A stretch of 64,000 nucleotides of DNA from Flavobacterium caseinilyticum (GCF_004349085.1 NZ_SMFM01000007.1:124001-188000); one strand, 5' to 3'. Shown: positions 41,881 to 51,619, counted from the first letter of the stretch. The notes: generated from the sequence alone by a model not told the origin. Translations and numbers: made by a program.

Positions 41881-43659
41881 TTATTTTTTCTCTGATTTTT
41901 CCATTTTAGCTTTCAATGCAGCTAACATATCATTGTTGTCCCCTAAAGTTGCAGCTGGTGCATTTGTAGATGAGTTAGATGAAGTGTTTTCAGTAGCTGT
42001 TTTCACATTTTTCTCTTCTTCTTCACGGAAGATAGCAGTGTGAGATGCAACTACTCTTTTGAATTCTTTATTGAATTCGATTACTTTGAAATCAGCAGAT
42101 TCTCCTTTTTTCAATTTCTTTCCGTCTTCTTTTTCAAGGTGACGAGTAGGAATGAAAGCAACGATATCATCTCCGAATTCTACAGTAGCTCCTTTGTCAA
42201 CGATTTCAGAAATCTCGCCGTTATGGATAGTTCCAACTGCGAAAGAATCTTCATACTGATCCCAAGGATTAGCAGTAGTTTGTTTGTGACCTAAAGATAA
42301 TTTACGTCCGTCAACATCTAATTCTAATACTACTACGTCAAGTTTTTCACCAACGTTTACAAATTCAGATGGGTGTTTGATTTTCTTAGTCCAAGATAAG
42401 TCAGAGATGTAAATTAATCCATCAATTCCTTCTTCTAATTCTACGAAAATTCCAAAGTTTGTAAAGTTTCTAACGATACCTGTATGTTTAGAACCCACTG
42501 GATATTTAGCAGTGATATCAGTCCAAGGATCTTGAGACAATTGTTTGATACCTAATGACATTTTACGGTCATCTCTGTCTAAAGTTAAAATTTGAGCTTC
42601 AACAATATCCCCTACTTTTACGAAATCTTGAGCAGAACGTAAGTGAGTAGACCAAGACATTTCAGAAACGTGGATCAAACCTTCAACACCTTCAGCAACT
42701 TCGATAAATGCACCATAATCAGCGATTACAACTACTTTACCTTTTACTTTGTCTCCAATTGCTAATTTAGCATCAAGAGCATCCCAAGGGTGAGCGTTTA
42801 ATTGTTTCAATCCTAATTGTATTCTTGTTTTTTCGTCATCGAAATCAAGGATTACAACGTTTAATTTTTGGTCTAATTCAAGAACTTCACTTGGGTGGTT
42901 AATACGACTCCAAGAAAGGTCAGTGATGTGAATTAATCCATCAACTCCACCTAAGTCAATAAAGACACCATAAGAAGTAATGTTTTTAACAACACCTTCT
43001 AATACTTGTCCTTTTTGCAATTGACCGATGATTTCTTTTTTCTGGATTTCAATATCCGCTTCAATAAGCGCTTTATGAGAAACAACAACGTTTTTGAATT
43101 CGTGGTTAATTTTCACAACTTTGAATTCCATCATTTTGTTTACATATACATCGTAATCTCTAATTGGCTTAACATCAATTTGAGATCCTGGTAAAAACGC
43201 TTCAATTCCGAAAACGTCAACGATCATACCACCTTTAGTTCTGCATTTTACAAAACCATTAACGATTTCTCCTGTTTCGTTAGCCGAAATAACTCTATCC
43301 CATGATTTGATAGTACGTGCTTTTCTGTGAGATAATACTAATTGACCAGTTTTGTCCTCACGGATGTCAATTAATACTTCAACAGTATCACCTACTTTTA
43401 ATGCTGGGTTGTAACGGAATTCGTTCAATGAAATAACACCTTCCGATTTTGCGTTGATATCAACGATAACGTCTCTATCTGTAATTCTTACAACTGTACC
43501 ATCTACCACTTCTTCTTGATCTGTAGCGATAAATGTTTTTGAAACTAGTTCTTCGAATTCTTGTAAGTTTTTTTGATCAACTGCATCAATACCTTCTTCA
43601 AAGTTGTGCCAGTTAAAATTTGCTAAAAACTCTTCTTGTGATTTTACTTGTTCAGACAT
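41881..43659 (-). CDS. rpsA: 30S ribosomal protein S1
   Basis: An RNA-binding protein of the small ribosomal subunit. The 592-residue product has a short acidic N-terminal segment and six S1 (OB-fold) repeats, seen in order: VVDGTVVRITDRDVIVDI, GEIVNGFVKCRTKGGMIVDV, VLEGVVKNITSYGVFIDLGG, VKGKVVVIADYGAFIEV, HTGIVRNFTNFGIFVEL and HNGEISEIVDKGATVEF. An Asn/Ser/Thr-rich low-complexity tail follows (about 555-580). It has a strong promoter with a leader of about 112 bases and a clean terminator. The leader could serve autoregulation, as known for S1 in E. coli. Confidence 0.97.
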   Translation of the reverse strand: MSEQVKSQEEFLANFNWHNFEEGIDAVDQKNLQEFEELVSKTFIATDQEEVVDGTVVRITDRDVIVDINAKSEGVISLNEFRYNPALKVGDTVEVLIDIREDKTGQLVLSHRKARTIKSWDRVISANETGEIVNGFVKCRTKGGMIVDVFGIEAFLPGSQIDVKPIRDYDVYVNKMMEFKVVKINHEFKNVVVSHKALIEADIEIQKKEIIGQLQKGQVLEGVVKNITSYGVFIDLGGVDGLIHITDLSWSRINHPSEVLELDQKLNVVILDFDDEKTRIQLGLKQLNAHPWDALDAKLAIGDKVKGKVVVIADYGAFIEVAEGVEGLIHVSEMSWSTHLRSAQDFVKVGDIVEAQILTLDRDDRKMSLGIKQLSQDPWTDITAKYPVGSKHTGIVRNFTNFGIFVELEEGIDGLIYISDLSWTKKIKHPSEFVNVGEKLDVVVLELDVDGRKLSLGHKQTTANPWDQYEDSFAVGTIHNGEISEIVDKGATVEFGDDIVAFIPTRHLEKEDGKKLKKGESADFKVIEFNKEFKRVVASHTAIFREEEEKNVKTATENTSSNSSTNAPAATLGDNNDMLAALKAKMEKSEKK

Positions 43660-43778
43660 GCTGATTAAAAATTTGTATTCTGTATTCTCTCGAGTTTCTT
43701 AATGTGCCAGAAAACAGCAGAAGTTGTTTGTATAATTAATTGAACCCTAAAGGAAACTCTTATTCACCAAAAGGACTG

Positions 43779-43809
43779 CAAAAGTAACACTTTTATCTTA
43801 AATAGCAAA
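43779..43809 (-). promoter_or_regulatory. Strong Bacteroidetes-type promoter for rpsA
   Basis: On the minus strand TTTG (43809-43806) is followed after 19 bases by TACTTTTG (43786-43779). Both boxes and the spacing match the Bacteroidetes consensus. It is the best-formed promoter seen in the window. Transcription would start near 43772. Confidence 0.75.
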
Positions 43810-43875
43810 ATATTTATGTTTCGATAATCGATTGAGAATCAGGAGCGAAATAATTGGCTTTTTTTGCAGGTAAAG

Positions 43876-43964
43876 TTCCCGCTTTCCGCTATATCTTTTA
43901 TATAGCTTCCAGCCTTAAAAAGGCTGGAAGCTATATAAAAGGATACCGCTTCACTCGGGGCTAA
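43876..43964 (-). ncRNA. Dispersed structured element, copy 4 (Flavo-1-like)
   Basis: Read leftward: TTAGCCCCGAGTGAAGCGG, TATCC, then a near-perfect hairpin of about 19 bp (arms around ATATAGCTTCCAGCCTT and its complement), then GATATAGCGGAAAGCGGGA. The boxes match copy 3. The central hairpin is entirely different in each copy, while the flanks are conserved. It lies upstream of the rpsA promoter. Confidence 0.55.
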
Positions 43965-43998
43965 TTGGCTTAAATTGGTGTTTTTTCAACGCAAAAAA

Positions 43999-44026
43999 AC
44001 CCGATATTTCATAAAAAATATCGGGT
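43999..44026 (-). terminator. Intrinsic terminator after the nucleoside permease gene
   Basis: ACCCGATATTT (43999-44009) pairs perfectly with AAATATCGGGT (44016-44026) around CATAAA. On the minus strand a T run follows. Confidence 0.85.
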
Positions 44027-44049
44027 AATATTTATTTTAGTTCCACTTT

Positions 44050-45426
44050 TTAATGACTTATATTTTCAACATCCAAAGGATTGTGTTTGTGTTTGAATAA
44101 AATAGCAAATGCAATTGCAATTATCAATGCGTAAATAGCAAAAGCCAGCCAAATCGTATGCCAGTCTTTCATAAAAATGACTTTACTAAACAATCCGTCA
44201 GCCGAAATTGTGTTTCCTTGACCAGAAACAAATTCTAACATTTTTGAATTCGTCGTTTCTGTTTCCAGAAAACCAGCCAAATCAGTAGTGTTATTAAATG
44301 ATTTAGTAAAGTATTTATCAATAGCCCATCCGGAAGTAAAGCTTCCTAAAACCGCACCAAAACCATTGGTCATCATCATAAACAATCCTTGCGCTGAAGA
44401 ACGATTTTTAGCATCTGTATTCGTTTCTACAAATAATGAACCTGAGATATTAAAGAAGTCAAATGCCATTCCGTAAACCACACAGGACATAATTATCATC
44501 CATAACCCATCTGTTGGATTTCCGTAAGCAAATAATCCAAAACGCAATACCCAAGCCAACATACTAATCAACATAACCTGTTTGATTCCAAAACGTCTTA
44601 GAAAAAAAGGAATCGCAAGAATAAACAAAGTCTCCGATATTTGAGAAATTGACATGATAATCGTTGAATATTCCACTACGAAAGAATCCGCATATTTTGG
44701 AAAATGTTTAAATTCATCCAGGAAAACATCTCCATACGCATTTGTCAACTGCAACGCCCCTCCCAAAAACATGGAAAAAATAAAGAAGAGAGCCATTTTA
44801 TAATCGGCAAATAATTTAAAAGATTCTAAACCTAATGTTTCCATAACAGAAGCATTCTCTTTCGACAATCGTTGCGGTTTACATTTTGGTAAAGTAAAAG
44901 AATAAATTCCCAGAACAATTGCGGCTAAACCGGCAATATAAAATTGGTATTCAGTTGCTTTATTCCCCGTCAAATTGGTAATCCACATCGCAACAATAAA
45001 TCCGATTGTTCCCCAAACCCGTATTGGCGGAAAATCTTTAATAACATCTTTATCGTTTAGTTTAAGTGCCGTGTAGGAAATAGAATTACTCAAGGCAATC
45101 GTTGGCATGTAAAAACACATTGCCAAAAGCATAATGTAAATAAAGGTTTCCGGAGTGGAAACTTGTGGAATATAGAATAGAACCGCAGCATATAAAATGT
45201 GAAGAATTCCGTATAATTTTTCAGCATTTACCCATCTGTCAGCGATAATTCCGGTCAGTGTTGGCATAAATAATGAAGCAATTCCCATTGTTCCAAAAAC
45301 CAACCCAAACTGAGTTCCTTCCCAGTTTTTTGTTCCAAACCAGTAATTTGCAATGGTAATCAACCAAGCTCCCCAAACAAAAAACTGAAGAAAGCTCATT
45401 ATTACCAATCTATTCTTAATTCCCAT
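44050..45426 (-). CDS. Nucleoside:proton symporter (NupG/XapB-like MFS permease)
   Basis: An inner-membrane permease of 458 residues with about 12 hydrophobic spans. It begins RLVIMSFLQFFVWGAWLITIANYWF, has MGIASLFMPTLTGIIADRWVNAEKL (the MFS A-like loop), CFYMPTIALSNSISY, PPIRVWGTIGFIVAMW, and ends in a short cytoplasmic tail. This pattern is that of the nucleoside:H+ symporter branch. cmk, a pyrimidine salvage kinase, is the next gene upstream, which fits nucleoside uptake. Confidence 0.88.
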   Translation of the reverse strand: MGIKNRLVIMSFLQFFVWGAWLITIANYWFGTKNWEGTQFGLVFGTMGIASLFMPTLTGIIADRWVNAEKLYGILHILYAAVLFYIPQVSTPETFIYIMLLAMCFYMPTIALSNSISYTALKLNDKDVIKDFPPIRVWGTIGFIVAMWITNLTGNKATEYQFYIAGLAAIVLGIYSFTLPKCKPQRLSKENASVMETLGLESFKLFADYKMALFFIFSMFLGGALQLTNAYGDVFLDEFKHFPKYADSFVVEYSTIIMSISQISETLFILAIPFFLRRFGIKQVMLISMLAWVLRFGLFAYGNPTDGLWMIIMSCVVYGMAFDFFNISGSLFVETNTDAKNRSSAQGLFMMMTNGFGAVLGSFTSGWAIDKYFTKSFNNTTDLAGFLETETTNSKMLEFVSGQGNTISADGLFSKVIFMKDWHTIWLAFAIYALIIAIAFAILFKHKHNPLDVENISH

Positions 45427-45499
45427 GAGATGAATTGTTTTTTATTTTAAAAAATTTACAAGGCGTAAATCTACTATTAAAAATGAAATCTGCAACTAA

Positions 45500-46195
45500 T
45501 TATATTGTTTTAGTAATTACATTTACCAATTCTAAAACAAGCTCGAATTGTTCCTCACGATTCAAATGTGAATTATCAATTTCTACCGCATCTTCAGCCA
45601 TGACTAAAGGAGAATCTTCGCGGTGCGTATCAATGTAATCGCGCTCCTCCACATTTTTGAGAACTTCTTCAAATGTGACTGTATCACCTTTTGCAACCAA
45701 TTCATCGTAACGTCTTTGCGCTCTTGTAGTTGCACTGGCGGTCATGAAGATTTTTAACTCTGCATCTGGAAAAACGACCGTGCCAATATCCCTTCCATCC
45801 ATTACAATTCCTTTGTCTGTTCCCATTTCTTTTTGCTGCTCCACTAATTTGGCACGAACCTCAGAAACTTCAGCTACTTTACTTACAAAACTGGAAACTT
45901 CAATCGTTCTGATTTCGGTTTCAACATTCACATCATTTAAATACATTTCGCCAAAACCCAAATCAGCATTAAATTTGAATTGCAATTTTATATTTGGTAA
46001 GCTATTTATCAATGTTTGTTTATCAAAAAATTCCGCATTTATGTAACCGTTTTGCATAGCAAAAAACGTCACGGCGCGATACATCGCTCCCGTATCTACA
46101 TAAACATATCCCAACTGATTGGCGAGTTGTTTTGCTAAAGTACTTTTTCCTGTAGAAGAGAAACCGTCAATGGCGATAGTAATTTTTTTATTCAA
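45500..46195 (-). CDS. cmk: (d)CMP kinase
   Basis: Phosphorylates CMP and dCMP in pyrimidine nucleotide synthesis. The 231-residue P-loop kinase shows Walker A AIDGFSSTGKSTLAKQLA (about 8-25), YVDTGAMYRAVTFFA (about 33-47), VMDGRDIGTVVFPDAELKIFMTA (about 131-153), RAQRR and RDYIDTHREDSPL (lid, about 185-197). Complete. Its promoter lies in the end of porQ. cmk next to porQ is a recurring flavobacterial arrangement as I remember it. Confidence 0.96.
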   Translation of the reverse strand: MNKKITIAIDGFSSTGKSTLAKQLANQLGYVYVDTGAMYRAVTFFAMQNGYINAEFFDKQTLINSLPNIKLQFKFNADLGFGEMYLNDVNVETEIRTIEVSSFVSKVAEVSEVRAKLVEQQKEMGTDKGIVMDGRDIGTVVFPDAELKIFMTASATTRAQRRYDELVAKGDTVTFEEVLKNVEERDYIDTHREDSPLVMAEDAVEIDNSHLNREEQFELVLELVNVITKTI

Positions 46196-46224
46196 AATGT
46201 AAAATTTAAAGTTCTTTATTATAT

Positions 46225-46259
46225 CAAAATTATTATTGGAAATTAACTGTCAGTCCAAA
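46225..46259 (-). promoter_or_regulatory. Bacteroidetes-type promoter for cmk
   Basis: On the minus strand TTTG (46259-46256), inside the 3' end of porQ, is followed after 23 bases by TAATTTTG (46232-46225), a match to TAnnTTTG, 29 bases before the cmk ATG. Confidence 0.5.
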
Positions 46260-47252
46260 TAAACTTGTATTTCCGGCTAATGTATATCTGGAATACGAAT
46301 AATTGAATTTCAATTTATTTAATTTGAGTCCAAATCCCAATGAAACTCCGGAGAAATTCCTTTGTTCCTCAAGTCGTAATTCCTCTGCTCTTCTAAAATT
46401 GTATCCCACCCGCAGATTAAATGCTTTTTTCGGAAAAAGTTCTACACCCACAATTACGTGTCGCAAAGCATTATTCACAAAGGAAACTTTTTCTTCGGTG
46501 GATTCTCCATCAAAAGAGGATTCTGCTCTGGCTGGATTCGAAAAAGCAATATTCCATTGCTGTAAATTTTCTAATGTAAGATGCCACCGAATAGGAACAT
46601 TTTCCAATTCCTGTGAAACTCCAGCGATGATTTCAAGCGGCAGTTTCTCATTCGTACCATTATAAGTTGAAAATTGCGTTCCAATGTTTCTGATCGCTAA
46701 ACCCCAATTTACGTCGTTTCTTTCATCGATAAATAAAGCGCCAATATCAAGCGCTCCGCCAAAAGAATGGTAGGTTTCCAAACTGGAAGAAATCAGTTTT
46801 GCACTGGCTCCAATGTGAATAGTGGTATACGGAATATTGTAAGCATACCCAAAAGAAAGGGCTATTTCACTTCCTGTAAACTCTGATGTAGGCTGACCGT
46901 TTTCATCAAAGCCTTCAAAATTACCATAGTTTACATAATTTACACCAGCCTGAAAAGTTTGCAAATGCCGATCATAAGTATAGGCGTAGGAAGCAGTTCC
47001 ATAAGTCACCTCCCCAAAATAACTTCCATAATTTAAAGCCAGGTGATTGTCCATTTCCGCATTTATGGTTGCCGGATTAAAATGAACCTGATTGACATCT
47101 TCATCGTAAATCGTGATTACTTTTCCGCCCAAGGCTGCCTGTCTTGGCGAAGTAACCAAATTCAAAAACTGATACGTATACTTCCCTCCTATCTGACTGT
47201 ATGAAACAGCGCAAATAATAAGGAAACAATATACTATAAGTTTTTTTAACAT
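46233..47252 (-). CDS. porQ: Type IX secretion system outer-membrane protein PorQ
   Basis: A component of the T9SS attachment complex that anchors secreted cargo at the cell surface. The 339-residue protein has a signal peptide (MLKKLIVYCFLIICAVSYSQ) and a PorV/FadL-like beta-barrel. YQFLNLVTSPRQAALGG (about 28-44), VNQVHFNPATI, LALNYGSYFGEVTYG and the terminal strands RVGYNFRRAEELRL and LGFGLKLNKLKFNYSYSRY are typical of PorQ. Together with porX at 0.6 kb it shows that the host has a T9SS. Confidence 0.93.
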   Translation of the reverse strand: MLKKLIVYCFLIICAVSYSQIGGKYTYQFLNLVTSPRQAALGGKVITIYDEDVNQVHFNPATINAEMDNHLALNYGSYFGEVTYGTASYAYTYDRHLQTFQAGVNYVNYGNFEGFDENGQPTSEFTGSEIALSFGYAYNIPYTTIHIGASAKLISSSLETYHSFGGALDIGALFIDERNDVNWGLAIRNIGTQFSTYNGTNEKLPLEIIAGVSQELENVPIRWHLTLENLQQWNIAFSNPARAESSFDGESTEEKVSFVNNALRHVIVGVELFPKKAFNLRVGYNFRRAEELRLEEQRNFSGVSLGFGLKLNKLKFNYSYSRYTLAGNTSLFGLTVNFQ

Positions 47253-47348
47253 GCTTTAAAATGCAGTTGGTGTAAAATAAAAACGCAACTGCGAAGATAA
47301 AATTATTAATAGAATAAATGGCAACTTTAAAATTCGTTATTGCAAATA

Positions 47349-47399
47349 AAAAATCCAAATTCCATCTCTTGAAAATCAAGTTTTGAAATTTGGATTTTT
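47349..47399 (-). terminator. Terminator-like hairpin between lon and porQ
   Basis: AAAAATCCAAATTCC (from 47349) pairs with GAAATTTGGATTTTT (47385-47399) with one mismatch and a loop of about 21 bases. On the minus strand T-rich sequence follows. Confidence 0.65.
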
Positions 47400-47421
47400 G
47401 GTATTTCTGAGTTGTATTTTA

Positions 47422-49872
47422 TTACAAATCCTTGGCGTTTTTGACTTTCTGATCGGTCAAAGCAAATTTTAATACTTCGCTCATTTCTTTTACATAATGA
47501 AATGTCAAACCTTCAAGGTATTCTGGTTTTATCTCATCAATATCACTTTTATTCTCCTGACACAGAATGATTTCTTTGATATTCGCTCTTTTTGCTGCCA
47601 AGATTTTTTCTTTGATTCCTCCTACTGGCAAGACTTTTCCGCGTAACGTGATTTCCCCTGTCATCGCTAAGTTTTTCTTCACACGTTTTTGTGTAAACAA
47701 TGAAACTAATGACGTCAACATCGCAATTCCGGCACTTGGTCCGTCTTTTGGCGTGGCTCCTTCCGGAACGTGCAAGTGAATATTATATTTAGAAAGTATT
47801 TCTGAATCCAATCCTAAAAGGTTTGCATTAGCTTTAATGTATTCTAAAGCAATTGTCGCAGATTCTTTCATTACCGTACCTAAGTTTCCGGTAATTGTCA
47901 TGGTTCCTTTTCCTGGAGAAAGCAACGATTCTATAAACAGAATGTCACCGCCAACAGAGGTCCAAGCCAAACCAGTTACTACACCGGCAACATCATTGTT
48001 CTCGTATTTGTCTCTTTCTAATCTGGGAACACCAAGCGTTTTTATGATATCTTCGTCCGTTACTTTTTTGTTATACTCCTCTTCCATCGCAACTGATTTG
48101 GCTGCATTACGGATTACTTGAGCAATTTTAGCTTCCAAACCACGAACTCCAGATTCACGTGTGTATCCTTCGACAATTTTCTCCAATTGTTTTTTTCCAA
48201 TGGTTAAATCTTTGGTAGTCAAACCGTGTTCTTTCAATTGTCTTGGAAATAAATGCTGACGCGCAATTTCTACCTTTTCTTCAATTGTGTAACCTGACAT
48301 TTTGATGATTTCCATTCTGTCTTTCAACGCAGGTTGAATCGCAGCCATATTATTGGAAGTCGCAATGAACATCACTTTAGACAGATCATATCCCATTTCA
48401 AGGAAATTATCGTAGAATGAATTATTCTGTTCTGGATCTAAAACTTCCAGTAATGCAGATGAGGGATCACCTTGATTACTGTTTGATAATTTATCGATTT
48501 CATCCAAAACAAAAACTGGATTTGAGGTTCCCGCTTTTTTCAAACTTTGGATAATTCTTCCTGGCATCGCACCAATATAGGTTTTTCTATGTCCGCGAAT
48601 TTCTGCTTCATCACGCAAGCCACCAAGAGAAATTCTAACGTATTTTCTACCCAAAGCTTCTGCAATAGAGCGTCCAATCGAAGTTTTTCCCACTCCCGGA
48701 GGTCCTGTCAAACATATAATCGGGGATTTCATATCATTTCGCAATTTTAAAACTGCCAAATGTTCTATCATCCTTTTCTTAACATCTTCAAGACCAAAAT
48801 GATCTCTGTCCAATATTTTTTGTGCTCTTTTTAAATCGAAATTATCTTTAGAATATTCGTTCCAAGGCAATTCCAAGAACAACTCTAAATAGTTTCTTTG
48901 AATTCCAAAATCAGGCGCTTGCGGATTCATGCGACGCATTTTTGACAATTCTTTGTCGAAATGTTTTTTGGTTTTCTCATCCCATTTTTTGGTCAAAGAT
49001 TTTTGCATCATTTCATCCATTTCCTCTTCCTGAGAAACGCCACCCAATTCTTCCTGAATGGTTTTCATTTGTTGGTGCAAGAAATATTCACGTTGTTGTT
49101 GGTCCAGATCAAAACGAACTTTAGACTGAATATCATTTTTTAATTCGAGTTTTTGCAACTCAATATTCATATAACGAAGCGTCTCTAAAGCTCTTTCTTT
49201 CAGTTCGTTAATAGCTAATAAATCCTGTTTCTCTTTAACAGAAAGATTCATATTAGAAGTAACAAAATTGACTAAAAATGATTGACTTTCAATATTCTTT
49301 ATGGCAAAAGTTGCTTCGCTGGGAATGTTTGGACTTTCTTTAATAATCTGAATCGCTAATTCTTTAATAGAATCCAGAATCGCTACAAATTCAGTATCAT
49401 TTTTCTTAGGTCTTTTCTCAGGAACTTCCTTGATTTTAGCGGTGATATATGGTGTGTCATCAATAACAGCATCAATTTCGAAACGCTTTTTTCCTTGAAG
49501 GATAACGGTTATATTCCCGTCAGGCATTTTCAGTACCCGTAAAATACGGGCTACAGTTCCTATCTTGTGAATATCATCTTTGGTTGGATCTTCATCTTCT
49601 TCATTGATTTGAGCCACAACACCAATCGTTTTTCCAGCGGCATTTGCATCATTAATCAATTTGATTGATTTATCACGTCCTGCGGTAATTGGTATTACAA
49701 CCCCAGGAAATAAAACCATATTTCTCAAAGGTAAAATAGCCAATAATTCTGGTAAAGCCTCATTATTCATTTCCTCCTCGTCCTCGGGAGTCAAAAGTGG
49801 AATTAAATCTGCTTCCGAATCAAATTCCTGAAGTGACAGATTGTCAATAGTAAGTATTTTATGATTTGACAT
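47422..49872 (-). CDS. lon: ATP-dependent endopeptidase Lon
   Basis: A cytoplasmic AAA+ protease that degrades damaged and regulatory proteins. The 816-residue protein has an N-terminal LAN domain (LPLRNMVLFPGVVIPI, about 47-62) and a long coiled linker. The ATPase shows Walker A GPPGVGKTS (about 388-396), the following GGLRDEAEIRGHRKTYIGAMPG and Walker B VFVLDEIDKL. The proteolytic domain has the catalytic Ser in PKDGPSAGIAM (about 712) and Lys in GGIKEKILAAK (about 755). A -7 box TATATTTG lies at 49925-49918 on the minus strand. Length is normal. Confidence 0.97.
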   Translation of the reverse strand: MSNHKILTIDNLSLQEFDSEADLIPLLTPEDEEEMNNEALPELLAILPLRNMVLFPGVVIPITAGRDKSIKLINDANAAGKTIGVVAQINEEDEDPTKDDIHKIGTVARILRVLKMPDGNITVILQGKKRFEIDAVIDDTPYITAKIKEVPEKRPKKNDTEFVAILDSIKELAIQIIKESPNIPSEATFAIKNIESQSFLVNFVTSNMNLSVKEKQDLLAINELKERALETLRYMNIELQKLELKNDIQSKVRFDLDQQQREYFLHQQMKTIQEELGGVSQEEEMDEMMQKSLTKKWDEKTKKHFDKELSKMRRMNPQAPDFGIQRNYLELFLELPWNEYSKDNFDLKRAQKILDRDHFGLEDVKKRMIEHLAVLKLRNDMKSPIICLTGPPGVGKTSIGRSIAEALGRKYVRISLGGLRDEAEIRGHRKTYIGAMPGRIIQSLKKAGTSNPVFVLDEIDKLSNSNQGDPSSALLEVLDPEQNNSFYDNFLEMGYDLSKVMFIATSNNMAAIQPALKDRMEIIKMSGYTIEEKVEIARQHLFPRQLKEHGLTTKDLTIGKKQLEKIVEGYTRESGVRGLEAKIAQVIRNAAKSVAMEEEYNKKVTDEDIIKTLGVPRLERDKYENNDVAGVVTGLAWTSVGGDILFIESLLSPGKGTMTITGNLGTVMKESATIALEYIKANANLLGLDSEILSKYNIHLHVPEGATPKDGPSAGIAMLTSLVSLFTQKRVKKNLAMTGEITLRGKVLPVGGIKEKILAAKRANIKEIILCQENKSDIDEIKPEYLEGLTFHYVKEMSEVLKFALTDQKVKNAKDL

Positions 49873-50110
49873 ATATTATTTAAGTCTTTTTGTCATTAAA
49901 AAATTTTATTTGCATAGCAAATATAGCGTAACATAGCTACAATTTTAAATAAAATTGATGATTGACAGGATTAAATTATTGAAAGGTAAAAGAGTCAATC
50001 ATTGTGCCAATTTAATAGGCGAATCAATGATTTTTTATCACAAAAGAATTAGAAAAACTTACAAAAAACTATTCTGATGAAAAACTAAATTTGGGTGGTT
50101 TTAATTTTTT

Positions 50111-51436
50111 CTAATTTAACGCGCTATTTTTTGGAACTCTTTTTAACAGTAAGATACCAACAACAAAAAATGCGGCAAGAAAAACAATTGCTAATCTGGG
50201 GCTTCCGGTAATTTGATCGATTATTCCGTAAACGAGCATCCCAATAACAATTCCAATTTTTTCAGCGACATCAAAAAAACTAAAAAAGGAAGCTGTATCT
50301 TTTGTTTCCGGTAATAATTTAGAATAAGTCGAGCGTGATAATGCTTGTATTCCGCCCATGACAAGACCTACAATTGTTGCCATAACATAAAAATGTATAG
50401 GTAAAGTAATAAAAAATGCAAGTCCGCAAATTACCGCCCAAATACAGTTAATCACAATTAAAGTGGGAATATTTCCAAATTTTGCTGAAGCTCTTGAGGT
50501 TAAAAAAGCGCCCAGAACAGCTACTAATTGAATGATTAAAATGCAAATAATCAAACCTGTCGTACTTTCCGCTTTAGATGACCAGGCAATTTCTTGTGCT
50601 CCAAAATAAGTGGCGACAAGCATTACGGTTTGTACGGCCATACTGTATACAAAGAAACTACCTAAATATCGTTTTAACGGAATATTTTGTTGGAGCAGAA
50701 ACCAAACTTTTTTTAATTCTCTAAATCCATTAAATACAACGTGCTGCGTCATTTTACTATCCCCATTTTTATTGCCTTTTGGCAAAAAATAATAAGTGTA
50801 CTGACTAAATAATATCCACCAGACACCCACCATAACAAATGAATATCTCATGGCTTTCATCGCTGCCTCACCTTCTGTTCCTGTAATTCCAAAAAGTTTT
50901 GGTTTCATAATCATCGCTAGATTGATAATTAATAAAATGACACTTCCAATATACCCTAACGAATACCCTTTGGCACTAACTTTATCTTGTTGCTCTACAA
51001 ATGCTATATCTGGCAGATAGGAATTATAAAAAACTAAACTTCCCCAATATCCAATTAATCCAAGAAAATAAAATGCCAGTCCGATGTATATATTTTCGAG
51101 ATTGAACCAATATAATCCCATACACGATAACGCGCCCAAGTAGCAGAAAAATTTCATAAATGATTTTTTATTTCCCACATAATCGGCAATTCCGGACAAT
51201 AAAGGCGACATACAAGCTACCAGTAAAAATGCTGCCGCAGTAACAAAGCTTATTAACGCAGAGTTTTTAAGATTTAAACCAAAAACATCAATGTAATGAT
51301 CTCGGTCAGAAAACAAAGCTTCAAAAAAAATTGGAAATACGGCAGATGCAATGGTAAGGGTATAAACTGAATTTGCCCAATCATAAAAAGCCCAAGCATT
51401 CAATAATTTTTTACTTCCTTTTGCTAAATCTGCCAT
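50111..51436 (-). CDS. MFS transporter of the UMF1 / Atg22-like family
   Basis: The 441-residue polytopic protein has about 12 spans. The opening LNAWAFYDWANSVYTLTIASAVFPIFFE is the Atg22/UMF1 signature, followed by SPLLSGIADYVGNKKSFM (A-loop), YNSYLPDIA, YSLGYIGSVILLIINLAMIM, and the late ALSRSTYSKLLPETKDTASFFSFFDV. The substrate is unknown in bacteria. It lies alone between lon and the M48 peptidase gene on the same strand. Confidence 0.9.
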   Translation of the reverse strand: MADLAKGSKKLLNAWAFYDWANSVYTLTIASAVFPIFFEALFSDRDHYIDVFGLNLKNSALISFVTAAAFLLVACMSPLLSGIADYVGNKKSFMKFFCYLGALSCMGLYWFNLENIYIGLAFYFLGLIGYWGSLVFYNSYLPDIAFVEQQDKVSAKGYSLGYIGSVILLIINLAMIMKPKLFGITGTEGEAAMKAMRYSFVMVGVWWILFSQYTYYFLPKGNKNGDSKMTQHVVFNGFRELKKVWFLLQQNIPLKRYLGSFFVYSMAVQTVMLVATYFGAQEIAWSSKAESTTGLIICILIIQLVAVLGAFLTSRASAKFGNIPTLIVINCIWAVICGLAFFITLPIHFYVMATIVGLVMGGIQALSRSTYSKLLPETKDTASFFSFFDVAEKIGIVIGMLVYGIIDQITGSPRLAIVFLAAFFVVGILLLKRVPKNSALN

Positions 51437-51552
51437 GTTAGTTTTTTTATCCTGCGAATTTATTTATTTTTTGTTTAACATCTTCTGAAAAAATATTTTT
51501 TCGACATTATATCTAGGTGGCCAATTACAGATGCCTTTTAGCTTGTAAAAAA

Positions 51553-51586
51553 AAGTAGGCTATTCTCAAAAGAGAATAGCCTACTT
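51553..51586 (-). terminator. Strong intrinsic terminator after the M48 peptidase gene
   Basis: AAGTAGGCTATTCTC (51553-51567) and GAGAATAGCCTACTT (51572-51586) form a perfect 15-bp stem with an AAAA loop. A T run follows on the minus strand. Confidence 0.92.
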
Positions 51587-51619
51587 ATATGTTCTATTTA
51601 AACGGTAAATTTGAAAGTA

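Larger units (their letters stand above)
43660..44049. other. Upstream region of rpsA
   Basis: About 390 bases without a gene. From right to left it contains the terminator of the nucleoside permease gene (43999-44026), structured element copy 4 (43876-43964), the rpsA promoter (43779-43809) and an rpsA leader of about 112 bases. Confidence 0.6.
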
